Assembly: GCA_944324375.1 (NCBI GenBank)
Contig: CALUWB010000006.1
Span: forward strand, 1-52,252
Reading direction: 5' to 3'
Length of the DNA stretch: 52,252 nt
Origin: Candidatus Gastranaerophilales bacterium
GTDB taxonomy: Bacteria > Cyanobacteriota > Vampirovibrionia > Gastranaerophilales > Gastranaerophilaceae
Shown here piece by piece: positions 1 through 8,879 of this stretch. Below the pieces are notes generated by a model that worked only from the letters and a program-made list of their open reading frames with translations, made no database searches and was not told where the DNA came from. A program made the position numbers and the translations under genes. Positions within the stretch are counted from its first letter, which is position 1, and each line of letters begins with the position of its first letter.

Positions 1-3000
1 ATGGGGGTAAATGATGGAGTAGGGGTAAATGGAAATACTCAAAATTCAAATGTTCACCCTAATGACCAAGTAAATCATATTAATCAACCTGATGATGGAA
101 TACCATTTGTTGAAAAAAATAATGAATTAAAATCTGAAGAAGTAACTTTTAAAGAATTAACTAATGAAGAATTTGTTGATTTCTTAAAAAATGAAAAAGT
201 AAAAATCTTTAAACAAGAATATCCAAGATTTTCTGCTGCTGGAATTGAATACTTAACTAATTTGTTAAATTCAGATAATGTTCAATTCATCAAAGGTTTA
301 GTCAATGAAAAAATAATTGATTCAGAAGGAAATACTTATCCTAGATTTGATGTTAATGATATAAAAAAACTAAACGAGTTAGTCCAAAATAACCCTGATA
401 ATGCTGATTTTATTAAAGATTTAATTAATAAAATTGGTGAGTCCCAAATGCCAAGATTTGATGTTAATAATATAGAAAAATTAACAAATTTAGTAAAAAA
501 CAACCCTAATAATATAAAATATATCAATGATTTAATTAATGAAACAAAGATTAATGAAAACAATAATCAAATTCCAAAATTTAGCGTTGAAGACATAGCA
601 AAATTAATTCTGCTAAAAAACAATCCTGAAGATGCTCAATTTATAAAAGATTTAATAAATGAAAAAACAATTGATGATAAAGGAAATACTATCACTAGAT
701 TTAGTATTAGTAATATAGAAAAATTAATTAATTTTGCAAAAGAAACTCCAGAAAATGCTCAATTTATAAAAGATTTAATAAATGAAAAAACTATTAATTC
801 AAATGGGAATACTGTTGCTAGATTTTCTTCTTCTGATATAGAAAAATTCGTTAATCTATCAAAAGAAAATCCTGATAATGTACAAATTATAAAAGATTTA
901 ATTAATAAAACTATTGATTATAAAGGAAACACTGTTGCTAGATTTAATGCTTCTGATATAGAAAAATTAATTAATCTATCAAAAGAAAATCCTGAAAATA
1001 CTCAATTTATTAAAGAATTAATCAATGAAACAACAATTGATGATAAAGGAAATACGATTGCAAGATTTAGTATTAGTAATATAGAAAAATTAACTAATTT
1101 TGCTAATGAAACTCCGAGAAATAAACAATTTATAAAAGATTTAATAAATGAAAAAGTTATTGATTATACAGGTAATACTATTGTTAGATTTGATGCTTCT
1201 AACATAGAAAAGTTAATTGAATTATATTCAGATAAAACTAACCAAAATTTAATAGATTGTTTATTAAATCTCAAATCTCAAAACGAAAATGTTTTACTAT
1301 TTGGAAAACAAATTGAAGAAATTATAAAGATAAATAATAGTCAACCCGATTTGATTAATAAACTTATTTCTGAACCTAAATATAATATATTTTTACAAGG
1401 TATTAATAAAAACAATATTAATTTCTTTGAGAATGAAACAGTATTAAATAAAATCGCTAATCAATTAAATTCTGACAATTATCTTTTTAGTTTACAGCAC
1501 AACTATTTAGATAATTCTTATCAGTATGAATTTTCTAATGGTAAAGATAAAGAAGTATTTTTTGTAAATAAAACAGACAAAGGTTTAGAATATAATGGTT
1601 CAGAAACTCAAAAAACAAGAGGAGATAAAACTCTTGTAAGACGAGAATTCAATGATGGTTCATATCTTGTCGAAGAAATTGGAAATATAAATGTAATTAT
1701 AAATGGATTATCTGCTTCTATTCCATTATCTATGAAAAAGACCCAATTTGATAATAGTGGTATTCAAGTTCGCTCAGAAGCTCTTACCCCATCAAAAAAT
1801 AAACCTGGAACATATACAATTAATGTATATGAAAGAGGGCTTAACCAATCAATGGTTAAAAAGCCTATTGGAACAGTAGAGTTATATGGTTCAAAAAATC
1901 AAGGTATGAAAGCAAAAAGAACAGTAACATCATCAGATGGAACTGTCACTACTCATACAATAATTCAAGGACCAAAAGGTTCCGGAATGAAATATGAAAT
2001 AAAAGACAAAGATGGAAATATTCTAGGAATAACAGAAAGACAGTATAGAAAAATAGATGAAAATCATTATACTTCATCTGTAAATGGTCAAAAATATGAT
2101 ACCCAATTTGTTGATGACAGAGTAATTGTTTCAAAAGTTGATAAAAATGGAAATAAAACAGAAACAATTGAACTAGGTTCTGATATTTTAGATTCACAAT
2201 TAAAAGATTTATACAAACAACTACCGGGAGATTATTTCTTTAAAATAAAAGAAATTGGATTAAAAAAAGTATCAATAAATACGGACATTCAAGATAATGG
2301 AGCTTTTATACCAAATACAAATGAAATTAATTTTTCTAATGAATTAAAAAATAATTCATTTGTATTTGCTCATGAATTAGGTCATGCTATTGATTTTAAT
2401 TATAACTCAGGTAAAATTCATGATAATCCTGAATTAAATAATATTTATCAAGAAGAATTAGCAGAATACAAGAAAATATCATCAGATGCAGAAGGACATT
2501 CTATTGATTATTTTACAACAGGTCTAAGACCCATTCCTGAAACAATTGCAGAATTTAATGCTTTAACATCAGGATTACTTAATCAAGACTTTGATGCAAT
2601 ACAACTAAGAAGTGTTGTATTACAACAACATTTCCCAAAAACTTGTGCAAAAATTATGGAATTGACTCAAAAAGATTTTTCAACTACGCCTAAAAAAGTT
2701 GATGATATACCAAAACTAGAGGATAACAATTCTCCAAAAATTTTCGCAGCTATAAATCCAACAGGGACAAATATAAAAAATGAACTAAGATATATTTCTC
2801 CTGAAGAATTAGCTGAATTAAAGAAAAATAACCCATCTTCAATCAAGGAAATGTCCAATGGAGATGTATTCCTAATTGGAGAAGATTTTTCATTCACAAA
2901 AATAGGCACGACCAAAAAACCTGCAGGAAGTTCTTCTGTTGATCTTTCAAGTGTTAGTTCTGACGAAGCTAGAAAAATAATTAATGATTTTATTCAAAAT

Positions 3001-5079
3001 AATAAACTTACAGAGATTGAAAATCCATTTGTTAAAAATAAATTATATGAACTTCAACATGAAGAGTTAAACGGCAAAACTAAACAACATGCAATGGCAT
3101 TATTAAACGTTATTAAAGAAATGCAATCTTCAGGATTAGAAAATAATATCTATCCAAATATGATTGATTTCATAAAAAATGATAACTATAACAAAGTAAT
3201 TGACTATATTAAAAATAATAAGAATAATTTTAACCCAGATAAATGTATTACTGATATTAAAACAGATATTGTCAAATCTAATAAATCTGTAACTCCTTTA
3301 TATGAAAAGGCAATTGATTTAGCAGATAATAAAGAAATGCGAGATAAATTTACAGACCTTATTTACAATACAATAAATACAACAACCAATGATAAATTAA
3401 TCTCACAAATCGAGCTTATAACTAACATGAATGATAGCGTTTTAAAAACATATTTAAATTCTATGGATAAAACATTATCAAGAGTTGATGAAAATTTAGT
3501 TGACATATTAAATAATATTGAACCAATAGTTGTTGAAAAACTTGTTAATCAATGTTTTGAACTAATGGGTGATGTCTCTGTAGATGACTTTGGGAAATTA
3601 ATAAAAGGTTTTCAAAATATCCCATCAGAAATAGTTCCACATATTAATAATGATATTAATAGTCCTATTGTTGAATCAATGGTATTAGGTAATAAGGGAA
3701 TTATTGATGTGTTTAATAAGATAACCCTAGATGAATTCAATAAAATTCCTGAAGATGTACAAATAGAATTATCAAATAAACAACATATTTATACTGATAA
3801 AAAATATATTTCAAACACAATTAAATTTTTAGAAACGCCTAAATTTAAAGAAATTTCAAATACTATTAAAAATAAATTCCCACAAATAGATAATAACAAA
3901 TTTGAATCAAAACTAAAAGCCTATTTTATTGCAAATAAAGTAGAAAATCCTGATGAACTTATTAAATATATTGAAAATTTAAATACAAACCAATTATTTG
4001 AAATCGCACCTAGAATAGAAAAATTTGAAACAGAACAATTATTAGAATTTTTAAACTACCACCAACAAAAAGGAACAGAATTAACCCCTGAAAATCTTAC
4101 ATATAACGGTAGCCTAACTAAAGATTTACAAAAAGATTTGGTAGGATATGATCAATTAAGTCAAATATTATCAAGATTTCCAAATACAGATAGAAGAATC
4201 GGACATCTTCCACAAGAATGGATGAATGAAATTTCAAAAGAGAATCAAAAAGATTTTGCAGAAAAAATATACCAAACAATAAATTCATTTGTAAAATCTA
4301 CTCGAGATAATAATTCATTAAATCAATTTAAAAATGAATTACAAAAACTTTTGGGTAAAAATGTAGAAATTATAGAGCTTACAACTGGAGAATATGGAAC
4401 CGGTTATAAAATTACTGCAGAGGGACAAAAATCTTTTGTTTTAAAAGCTTTTAATAAACCTCCTAAAACATTTAAAGGTTACAATGTTCACGGAAAAACA
4501 ATCGAACCACAAAATGCAATGTATGCAAAAGGACGTTCAAATGGTTTTGCAGGATTTTACTTTGGACAAGTTGCAGACAAATTTGATAATGATGGATACA
4601 TGTTTGTCGAATTTTTAGCAAAAAAAGAAGGAAAACCAAAGATTAAAGATGCATCTATTACTACACTAAGTTCTGCAGACTTTGACGCAGGGAAATTACA
4701 TAATTTCCGAGAAGGTAAAATTATTGATTATGGTGCAATGACAATAGAAAATAAAAAACTTCTAGAAAATAAAGGTATTGCAAAATATACAAGAATTATT
4801 ACAAATAATATAATTGCTATAAAAGGTTCTGATATTTATGGATTTAATGATACAAGATTGGCTATTGTTAAAAATGCAACATCAAATGCAGAAAATCCAA
4901 TGCAAGTGGTTGAAGCTATTAATATTATTGAACAAAGTGCGACTCAAAATATTGATAAAAACACAATTAATGAACTTAAACAAATAAAAAAAGAAGCATA
5001 CATAAAATATATTCAAAAAACTAATCCTGATATAGACGCAAATAAAGCTTTTCAATTGTATGAATTAAATAATTTGTAA
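1..5079 (+). CDS. Giant multidomain protein: helical repeats, zinc-metalloprotease motif, kinase-like C-terminus
   Basis: The open frame starts at the first base of the window, so the 1692-aa protein may be cut at its N-terminus. Nine repeats of about 39 aa (residues ~76-430) each carry RF, IEKL, (Q)FIKDLINE and a short xxGNT turn. A Gly/Asp-rich, probably beta region follows (~480-740). HELGH at 791-795 with E847-TIAEF-852 downstream matches the HExxH...E zinc site of lethal-factor-like (ATLF) metalloproteases. After a long helical region, residues ~1455-1620 look kinase-like: Gly-rich GEYGTG (1463-1468), VLK (K1482), a hinge-like MFVEFL and IIDYG (D1576) resembling DFG. No signal peptide or membrane segment is visible. 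Function unknown; a toxin- or effector-like enzyme is inferred. The gene is real; the domain calls are moderate. Confidence 0.85.
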   Translation: MGVNDGVGVNGNTQNSNVHPNDQVNHINQPDDGIPFVEKNNELKSEEVTFKELTNEEFVDFLKNEKVKIFKQEYPRFSAAGIEYLTNLLNSDNVQFIKGLVNEKIIDSEGNTYPRFDVNDIKKLNELVQNNPDNADFIKDLINKIGESQMPRFDVNNIEKLTNLVKNNPNNIKYINDLINETKINENNNQIPKFSVEDIAKLILLKNNPEDAQFIKDLINEKTIDDKGNTITRFSISNIEKLINFAKETPENAQFIKDLINEKTINSNGNTVARFSSSDIEKFVNLSKENPDNVQIIKDLINKTIDYKGNTVARFNASDIEKLINLSKENPENTQFIKELINETTIDDKGNTIARFSISNIEKLTNFANETPRNKQFIKDLINEKVIDYTGNTIVRFDASNIEKLIELYSDKTNQNLIDCLLNLKSQNENVLLFGKQIEEIIKINNSQPDLINKLISEPKYNIFLQGINKNNINFFENETVLNKIANQLNSDNYLFSLQHNYLDNSYQYEFSNGKDKEVFFVNKTDKGLEYNGSETQKTRGDKTLVRREFNDGSYLVEEIGNINVIINGLSASIPLSMKKTQFDNSGIQVRSEALTPSKNKPGTYTINVYERGLNQSMVKKPIGTVELYGSKNQGMKAKRTVTSSDGTVTTHTIIQGPKGSGMKYEIKDKDGNILGITERQYRKIDENHYTSSVNGQKYDTQFVDDRVIVSKVDKNGNKTETIELGSDILDSQLKDLYKQLPGDYFFKIKEIGLKKVSINTDIQDNGAFIPNTNEINFSNELKNNSFVFAHELGHAIDFNYNSGKIHDNPELNNIYQEELAEYKKISSDAEGHSIDYFTTGLRPIPETIAEFNALTSGLLNQDFDAIQLRSVVLQQHFPKTCAKIMELTQKDFSTTPKKVDDIPKLEDNNSPKIFAAINPTGTNIKNELRYISPEELAELKKNNPSSIKEMSNGDVFLIGEDFSFTKIGTTKKPAGSSSVDLSSVSSDEARKIINDFIQNNKLTEIENPFVKNKLYELQHEELNGKTKQHAMALLNVIKEMQSSGLENNIYPNMIDFIKNDNYNKVIDYIKNNKNNFNPDKCITDIKTDIVKSNKSVTPLYEKAIDLADNKEMRDKFTDLIYNTINTTTNDKLISQIELITNMNDSVLKTYLNSMDKTLSRVDENLVDILNNIEPIVVEKLVNQCFELMGDVSVDDFGKLIKGFQNIPSEIVPHINNDINSPIVESMVLGNKGIIDVFNKITLDEFNKIPEDVQIELSNKQHIYTDKKYISNTIKFLETPKFKEISNTIKNKFPQIDNNKFESKLKAYFIANKVENPDELIKYIENLNTNQLFEIAPRIEKFETEQLLEFLNYHQQKGTELTPENLTYNGSLTKDLQKDLVGYDQLSQILSRFPNTDRRIGHLPQEWMNEISKENQKDFAEKIYQTINSFVKSTRDNNSLNQFKNELQKLLGKNVEIIELTTGEYGTGYKITAEGQKSFVLKAFNKPPKTFKGYNVHGKTIEPQNAMYAKGRSNGFAGFYFGQVADKFDNDGYMFVEFLAKKEGKPKIKDASITTLSSADFDAGKLHNFREGKIIDYGAMTIENKKLLENKGIAKYTRIITNNIIAIKGSDIYGFNDTRLAIVKNATSNAENPMQVVEAINIIEQSATQNIDKNTINELKQIKKEAYIKYIQKTNPDIDANKAFQLYELNNL
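226..1290 (+). repeat. Nine tandem ~39-aa helical repeats encoded in the giant protein
   Basis: Successive units begin at R-F pairs (first R76, last near residue 396) and share the pattern RF-x4-IEKL-x2-L-x3-NP-x3-QFIKDLINE-x-TID-x-x-GNT. Units 4 to 8 are the most alike. The amphipathic pattern suggests a two-helix solenoid used for binding. I do not recognise a named repeat family. Confidence 0.8.
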
Positions 5080-5102
5080 TTATATATTCTTAACAAATTA
5101 GA

Positions 5103-5138
5103 CCTCATATAAATACAATGATAAAATTTTATATGAGG
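5103..5138 (+). promoter_or_regulatory. Perfect 11-bp inverted repeat that buries a ribosome binding site
   Basis: CCTCATATAAA (5103-5113) is exactly complementary to TTTATATGAGG (5128-5138), with a 14-nt loop. The 3' arm overlaps the GAGG core of the Shine-Dalgarno sequence of the next gene (AGGAG 5136-5140, ATG 5148). In RNA the stem would hide the ribosome binding site; in DNA it could be an operator. There is no T-run, so it is not an ordinary terminator. Confidence 0.6.
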
Positions 5139-5147
5139 AGATGTTAT

Positions 5148-5732
5148 ATGCGCAATTTTATTGTTTTATTATTTATTTTAGGAATTGGATTTTCAATAGC
5201 TGATAATGTTTTGGCAGATACTTTATATGGACTATATGGAGATAATTCTAATAGTAATACTGTAAATAAAATAATACAAAATAAAACCGAAACAAAAAAT
5301 AACAACAAAAAGAAAAAGTCAAAAATTAATTATACACAATCAACAACACAATATAATAATAAATATATGCCTAATTATAATCAAACACAACCTAATACTT
5401 TAAAAACTTTATCAGGAAATGCAAATGAACTCATGAAGAAAGGTAGTCCTAATTATGGGCAATATGGAAAAAACTACCAAAGAACCAACCCTATTAGAAT
5501 AGACAATAATTATAATAGATTCAATGATAGCTATAGACTAAAAAATCAAGAATCTGCAGCTAATGCAACTGTAAATTTTGATGGAGATGCCGTAAAATTC
5601 AAACAAGGACCTAATGGTACTATCTATGGATATAATAAATATGGCAAAAAAATTGGGATTTATAGAGTAAATAATAACAACACAACTACTCAATTTGATT
5701 CTTATGGAAATAAAATGGGAACTTTCAAATAA
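5148..5732 (+). CDS. Exported Asn/Gln/Tyr-rich protein of unknown function
   Basis: I chose ATG 5148 (194 aa) over the upstream ATG 5118 because AGGAG lies 7 nt before it and the product then begins with a clean signal peptide (MRNFIVLLFILGIGF, likely cleaved after VLA). The mature part is low-complexity, rich in N, Q, Y, K and T. The C-terminal third has short Gly/Tyr repeats (YGYNKYGKKIG, DSYGNKMG), possibly a small beta-repeat that ends the chain. An inverted repeat overlaps its RBS and a strong terminator follows directly. Envelope or extracellular location is inferred; function unknown. Confidence 0.7.
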   Translation: MRNFIVLLFILGIGFSIADNVLADTLYGLYGDNSNSNTVNKIIQNKTETKNNNKKKKSKINYTQSTTQYNNKYMPNYNQTQPNTLKTLSGNANELMKKGSPNYGQYGKNYQRTNPIRIDNNYNRFNDSYRLKNQESAANATVNFDGDAVKFKQGPNGTIYGYNKYGKKIGIYRVNNNNTTTQFDSYGNKMGTFK

Positions 5733-5774
5733 AAAAAAAGTAGATTATCAAAGAATGATTAATCTACTTTTTTT
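5733..5774. terminator. Bidirectional Rho-independent terminator
   Basis: GTAGATTA / TAATCTAC stem with a 12-nt loop, flanked by A-run and T-run on both sides. It serves the exported-protein gene (+) and the convergent ompH-like gene (-). Confidence 0.9.
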
Positions 5775-5787
5775 AATCAAAATTATT

Positions 5788-6252
5788 TTATTTTACAAGT
5801 TTTGCAACTTCAGATGTAATATCTGTACCACCGTAAATTACAACACTTTTTGATATTACTAATGGATATCCTTTTGATTTAGCATATTGAGAAACTGTTT
5901 TTGTAACACTTGCATCAATAGAAGCTAATTTACTAGAAAAAGCCTTATTATTAGCAGCACGCTTATTCATTAATTCTTTTTCATATTTTGCTCTCATAGC
6001 CTGTTTTGCTTGAGGAGTTTTTTGTTTATCCACATCTGCTTGAGCTGTTTTTAACCAAGACTTTAACTCATTAGCTTTTGCTTGTTGCTCTTTCTTTAAT
6101 GCTGACACTTGTGCTGATGAATTTAATAATTTATCAATATTAACCACAGCAATACTTGGTGCTGGAGCATTTGACATTGCAATGTTTGCAGTTCCGAAAC
6201 CTATACCAAATGCAAATGCAACAGCCATTAAAACTTTAACTTGATTTTTCAT
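5788..6252 (-). CDS. OmpH/Skp-family periplasmic chaperone-like protein
   Basis: A 154-aa protein with an N-terminal signal peptide (hydrophobic VLMAVAFAFGIGFG, cleavage near SNA). It has the Skp/OmpH layout: a short strand IAVVNIDKLL, a long Lys/Ala/Gln-rich coiled-coil hairpin (~residues 45-125), and a closing strand ending YPLVISKSVVIYGG-x-DIT, typical of the family C-terminus. Skp proteins hold unfolded outer-membrane proteins in the periplasm, which implies a diderm envelope. It is monocistronic here, not beside bamA or lpxD. Family assignment is secure; the exact chaperone role is inferred. Confidence 0.88.
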   Translation of the reverse strand: MKNQVKVLMAVAFAFGIGFGTANIAMSNAPAPSIAVVNIDKLLNSSAQVSALKKEQQAKANELKSWLKTAQADVDKQKTPQAKQAMRAKYEKELMNKRAANNKAFSSKLASIDASVTKTVSQYAKSKGYPLVISKSVVIYGGTDITSEVAKLVK

Positions 6253-6299
6253 ATAAATTACCTTTCATACTAATAAAACCATATAAATTATATCAATTA

Positions 6300-6881
6300 T
6301 TAAAATTTTTTCAATAACTTTGATATAAATTTATTATTATTAATTATCTGCAATATATTCTTTTTCATTAATTCAAATGATGATTTTTTAGGTCCTGATA
6401 TTATACCTTCAGGAGAAATCTTAATTTTTTTTATTTTAAAATTAGGAGTTATAACTTCATATACTTTAGAACCATCTGCCATTGTAGTTTTAGACACATC
6501 CCCATATAGACTATGTTCTCCTATGTTGATTTTTTGGCGAGATAAATAAGATTCATTCATCATTTCAAATTTATTATCATGTGTATACAAACTAATTTCA
6601 CTATTAGGAGTTGAAATACAATACAATTTACCATTATCAGTTAGAGCATCCTTATATGAAGAAACTGAATATTCAATGACATTATTTATTTTTTGGCCAC
6701 CTATTTTTAAATTTTTTGGTTTCTGATAATAACACGAAAGCCTACAATCATTATCACGATAAACTTTCATTGTTTCTTGCTTCAATGGAGCTTTCTTTGG
6801 TTGTTCAATAAACAATTTCATTGCCTTATGTCTAGGAACAACAGGCGCTACTTGGGATAAATCAATACTATAAGCTTTCAT
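6300..6881 (-). CDS. Hypothetical protein, cytosolic
   Basis: A 193-aa protein with no signal peptide, membrane span or motif I recognise. A proline/lysine-rich N-terminus (~20-40) leads into an alternating polar/hydrophobic beta-like body (~45-150), then the basic C-terminus NNNKFISKLLKKF. The short N-terminal tail before the folded body resembles several other lineage-restricted genes in this window. RBS AAGGAG is 5-6 nt before the ATG. Codon use matches its neighbours, so I treat it as a real gene without assigned function. Confidence 0.65.
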   Translation of the reverse strand: MKAYSIDLSQVAPVVPRHKAMKLFIEQPKKAPLKQETMKVYRDNDCRLSCYYQKPKNLKIGGQKINNVIEYSVSSYKDALTDNGKLYCISTPNSEISLYTHDNKFEMMNESYLSRQKINIGEHSLYGDVSKTTMADGSKVYEVITPNFKIKKIKISPEGIISGPKKSSFELMKKNILQIINNNKFISKLLKKF

Positions 6882-6970
6882 ACATTACTCCTTTTAGTAA
6901 TTGTTATTAGTATAAAAGCTGTAATATTTTTTTTTGCTACAAAAACTATAAAATGTTAAGAAAATTTAAA

Positions 6971-7312
6971 TTATCTACCACCTAAAGAATAGCCAAAGAT
7001 ACCACTTTGGATATTACCCACAAGCATTTGTTGACAAGATTGAATTTCTTGATTTACTGCTTCTAATTGAGTTTGGAATTGTTTTTGTTGCATTTCTAAT
7101 TTTTTCTCTATCAAATTTAAACGTTCTTTTTTAACTTTTAAATCTTTTAATGCATCACTATCTGGATCTAAATCAGCACCAATTGTTACTAACTCATCAA
7201 TCTGAGATTGTAAGCCTATTAAACTTTCTGTTACAGATTGAATACGCATTTCTAACTGATTCTTATAAGCAGTTAGAGTCAGTAATCTCATTGATGAAGC
7301 TATTAAACCCAT
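6971..7312 (-). CDS. Small coiled-coil protein with MG..ASS.R.L.LT N-terminus
   Basis: 113 aa. The N-terminus MGLIASSMRLLTLTAYKNQL aligns with MGLATSQVRLLALTSRKADV of the 453-aa protein and with the 572/579-aa pair. The remainder is almost entirely heptad-like helix (~18-100) with a Gly-rich tail (FGYSLGGR). It is in effect a family member lacking the variable middle: N-terminal signature plus coiled coil. It lies 8 nt downstream of the 89-aa gene with AAGGTG as RBS, so the two are probably co-transcribed. A filament subunit, chaperone or export partner is possible; function unknown. Confidence 0.7.
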   Translation of the reverse strand: MGLIASSMRLLTLTAYKNQLEMRIQSVTESLIGLQSQIDELVTIGADLDPDSDALKDLKVKKERLNLIEKKLEMQQKQFQTQLEAVNQEIQSCQQMLVGNIQSGIFGYSLGGR

Positions 7313-7320
7313 ATCACACC

Positions 7321-7590
7321 TTACCTTGTTTCGTTGAGATTTTTTCCTTTCAAGAATGTGTGTTCATTATTTTCAGCTATCAATGACTCCATTTTCATTA
7401 ATTGATGTTTGTGATAATTAACTCTGTATTGAGCCATTTTTAACTTTTGACGAACACTAAACATATCTTTTAGGTTTCCAACAATCTCATCAACAAGCAT
7501 CTTAAAAGGATTTTTCCTTATGAAAAATGCTCTTGTGAAATTGATGAAATTTCTTATTCGTCTTAGGGAGGTCTCAATTGCTTCGTTCAT
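7321..7590 (-). CDS. Hypothetical 89-aa helical protein
   Basis: Basic and helical, with no signal peptide. The central part (NPFKMLVDEIVGNLKDMFSVRQKLKMA, given here as a region ~27-53) looks amphipathic and the C-terminal half is coiled-coil-like and charged. Its stop lies 8 nt before the start of the 113-aa signature-family gene, suggesting a two-gene operon. No family recognised. The neighbour hints at a role with the signature proteins, perhaps as a chaperone; that is speculation. Confidence 0.55.
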   Translation of the reverse strand: MNEAIETSLRRIRNFINFTRAFFIRKNPFKMLVDEIVGNLKDMFSVRQKLKMAQYRVNYHKHQLMKMESLIAENNEHTFLKGKNLNETR

Positions 7591-7660
7591 ATTCTTACAC
7601 CCAATTCAAGACTTCCATATATTATAAAACATGTTAAATCGAATAATTGCCTTACTTTTC

Positions 7661-7677
7661 ACATGTTTGTAACATGT
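7661..7677. promoter_or_regulatory. Inverted repeat ACATGTT-TGT-AACATGT, possible operator
   Basis: Perfect 7-bp arms with a 3-nt spacer, about 70 bp upstream of the 89-aa/113-aa operon start. A second palindrome, AACATGTT, sits at 7628-7635. This suggests a dimeric regulator binding both sites. No regulator is identified. Confidence 0.4.
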
Positions 7678-7685
7678 CTTAATAA

Positions 7686-7904
7686 TTATTGGCAGTCTAT
7701 CTTATCACCTGTGATACTTTGAAAAAATATATTCCTCTTAGTATCCAGAGTATTTAACGACAAATTATTATTATTCTTTAATTGTTTGTCGCCAAATATA
7801 TTAAATTCGTAACAAAAATTAACAAGAGAAATAATTATTTTAGAAAAAATATTATCTTTTAATATGTCGGTAAACATTATTCTTAAAAAAGTTCTCATCT
7901 TCAT
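7686..7904 (-). CDS. Doubtful small ORF, 72 aa
   Basis: An open frame in an otherwise empty interval between the Gly-rich 285-aa gene and the 89-aa gene. It has no clear RBS (AAATAGGT well upstream of the ATG), unremarkable composition (many N, K, I, F, as expected of random A/T-rich sequence) and no recognisable motif. It may be a real small protein or chance; I list it so the interval is accounted for. Confidence 0.25.
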   Translation of the reverse strand: MKMRTFLRIMFTDILKDNIFSKIIISLVNFCYEFNIFGDKQLKNNNNLSLNTLDTKRNIFFQSITGDKIDCQ

Positions 7905-7966
7905 AAATGTACCTATTTATATCAATTAACCAATTTGAGAATTAAAAAATTAAAAATTCACTTACT

Positions 7967-8824
7967 CTATAGGTTTTGAATAGCTTTACTATCGCCATCC
8001 ATTTGTTCTTTTAACATCTTTCTTACAACTTCACCTTGAGTATCAAGCATTTTACAAACAGTTTCAATGTTTGCAACTTTTTGAGATAGAATTGTGTCAG
8101 CATTTGATAAAATATTACTTGATACATTTTGATAAGCAGACAATGCTGCAGATGAAGTACCCTGCATTAAGTTCCCCATAACTATTGCAGGTAAACCAAA
8201 TTCACCTAAATAAGGAGCTGCCGCTGTCATAATACCACCCCAACCAGAAACTAAACCAGCTAAAGGCATCAAAATTCCAGAAGCTCCAATACCATATCCA
8301 TTAGCAGTTCCAATACCATATGCAGCTGCTGAAGCAACATCAGCAACACTTCCAATACTTGATGCGCCTCCTGTAACAGTTCCATTTGCAGAACCTAATC
8401 CTGATAATAATCCATTAATACTAGATGCGCCACCAGTTGTAGAGCCACTTCCTAAACCCCACTTAACATTAGCGGCTCCACTAGGGAACCCTGAATAGTT
8501 CCCTAGTCCGCTAAGTCCAAAAGCGCCATAACCTCCACTTACGGTACCTGTTCCACCAGAATATGGTGACCAATATGAAGTACCTGGGATATTAAATGAT
8601 TGAGTTCCACCTAATGTATTCATAAAAGAGGATGGAGCGAATAGGCTGGCTAGTTGGTATAGGAAGCCACCACAAGCCTCAAAGCCTGTTCCGGAGCTAG
8701 CAGAGCCAGAGACTGTTAAATCTCTTAATCTGTCATAAGTTTCATAAAGCATACATTTAGCATCTGCTGAAGCTGCTCCGAACTTATTCGCTATAACCAG
8801 TAAACCATCATTCTTATATGCCAT
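7967..8824 (-). CDS. Gly/Ala/Ser-rich companion of the 572/579-aa paralogs
   Basis: 285 aa. A helical N-terminus (~1-35) leads to a conserved-looking segment FEACGGFLYQLASLFAP (~48-64), then a long low-complexity Gly/Ser/Ala/Thr region (~70-195) with repeats such as GGASSI. After a hydrophobic stretch (~185-220) comes a helical C-terminus (~225-285). It follows the 572-aa paralog by about 55 bp on the same strand. A decayed piece of a second copy (10878-10973) follows the other paralog in the same way, so the two genes form a duplicated unit. The flexible middle suggests a structural or secreted role. No known family recognised. Confidence 0.75.
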   Translation of the reverse strand: MAYKNDGLLVIANKFGAASADAKCMLYETYDRLRDLTVSGSASSGTGFEACGGFLYQLASLFAPSSFMNTLGGTQSFNIPGTSYWSPYSGGTGTVSGGYGAFGLSGLGNYSGFPSGAANVKWGLGSGSTTGGASSINGLLSGLGSANGTVTGGASSIGSVADVASAAAYGIGTANGYGIGASGILMPLAGLVSGWGGIMTAAAPYLGEFGLPAIVMGNLMQGTSSAALSAYQNVSSNILSNADTILSQKVANIETVCKMLDTQGEVVRKMLKEQMDGDSKAIQNL

Positions 8825-8879
8825 TGTGTCCTCAATATTATGCTAATTGAATAATAACAATCTTTAATACTAATTAGTA

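Noticed and set aside
5118-5147. Upstream ATG of the exported-protein gene
   Set aside because: It lacks an RBS, lies inside the hairpin loop, and would put a charged leader before the signal peptide; ATG 5148 has AGGAG at ideal spacing.
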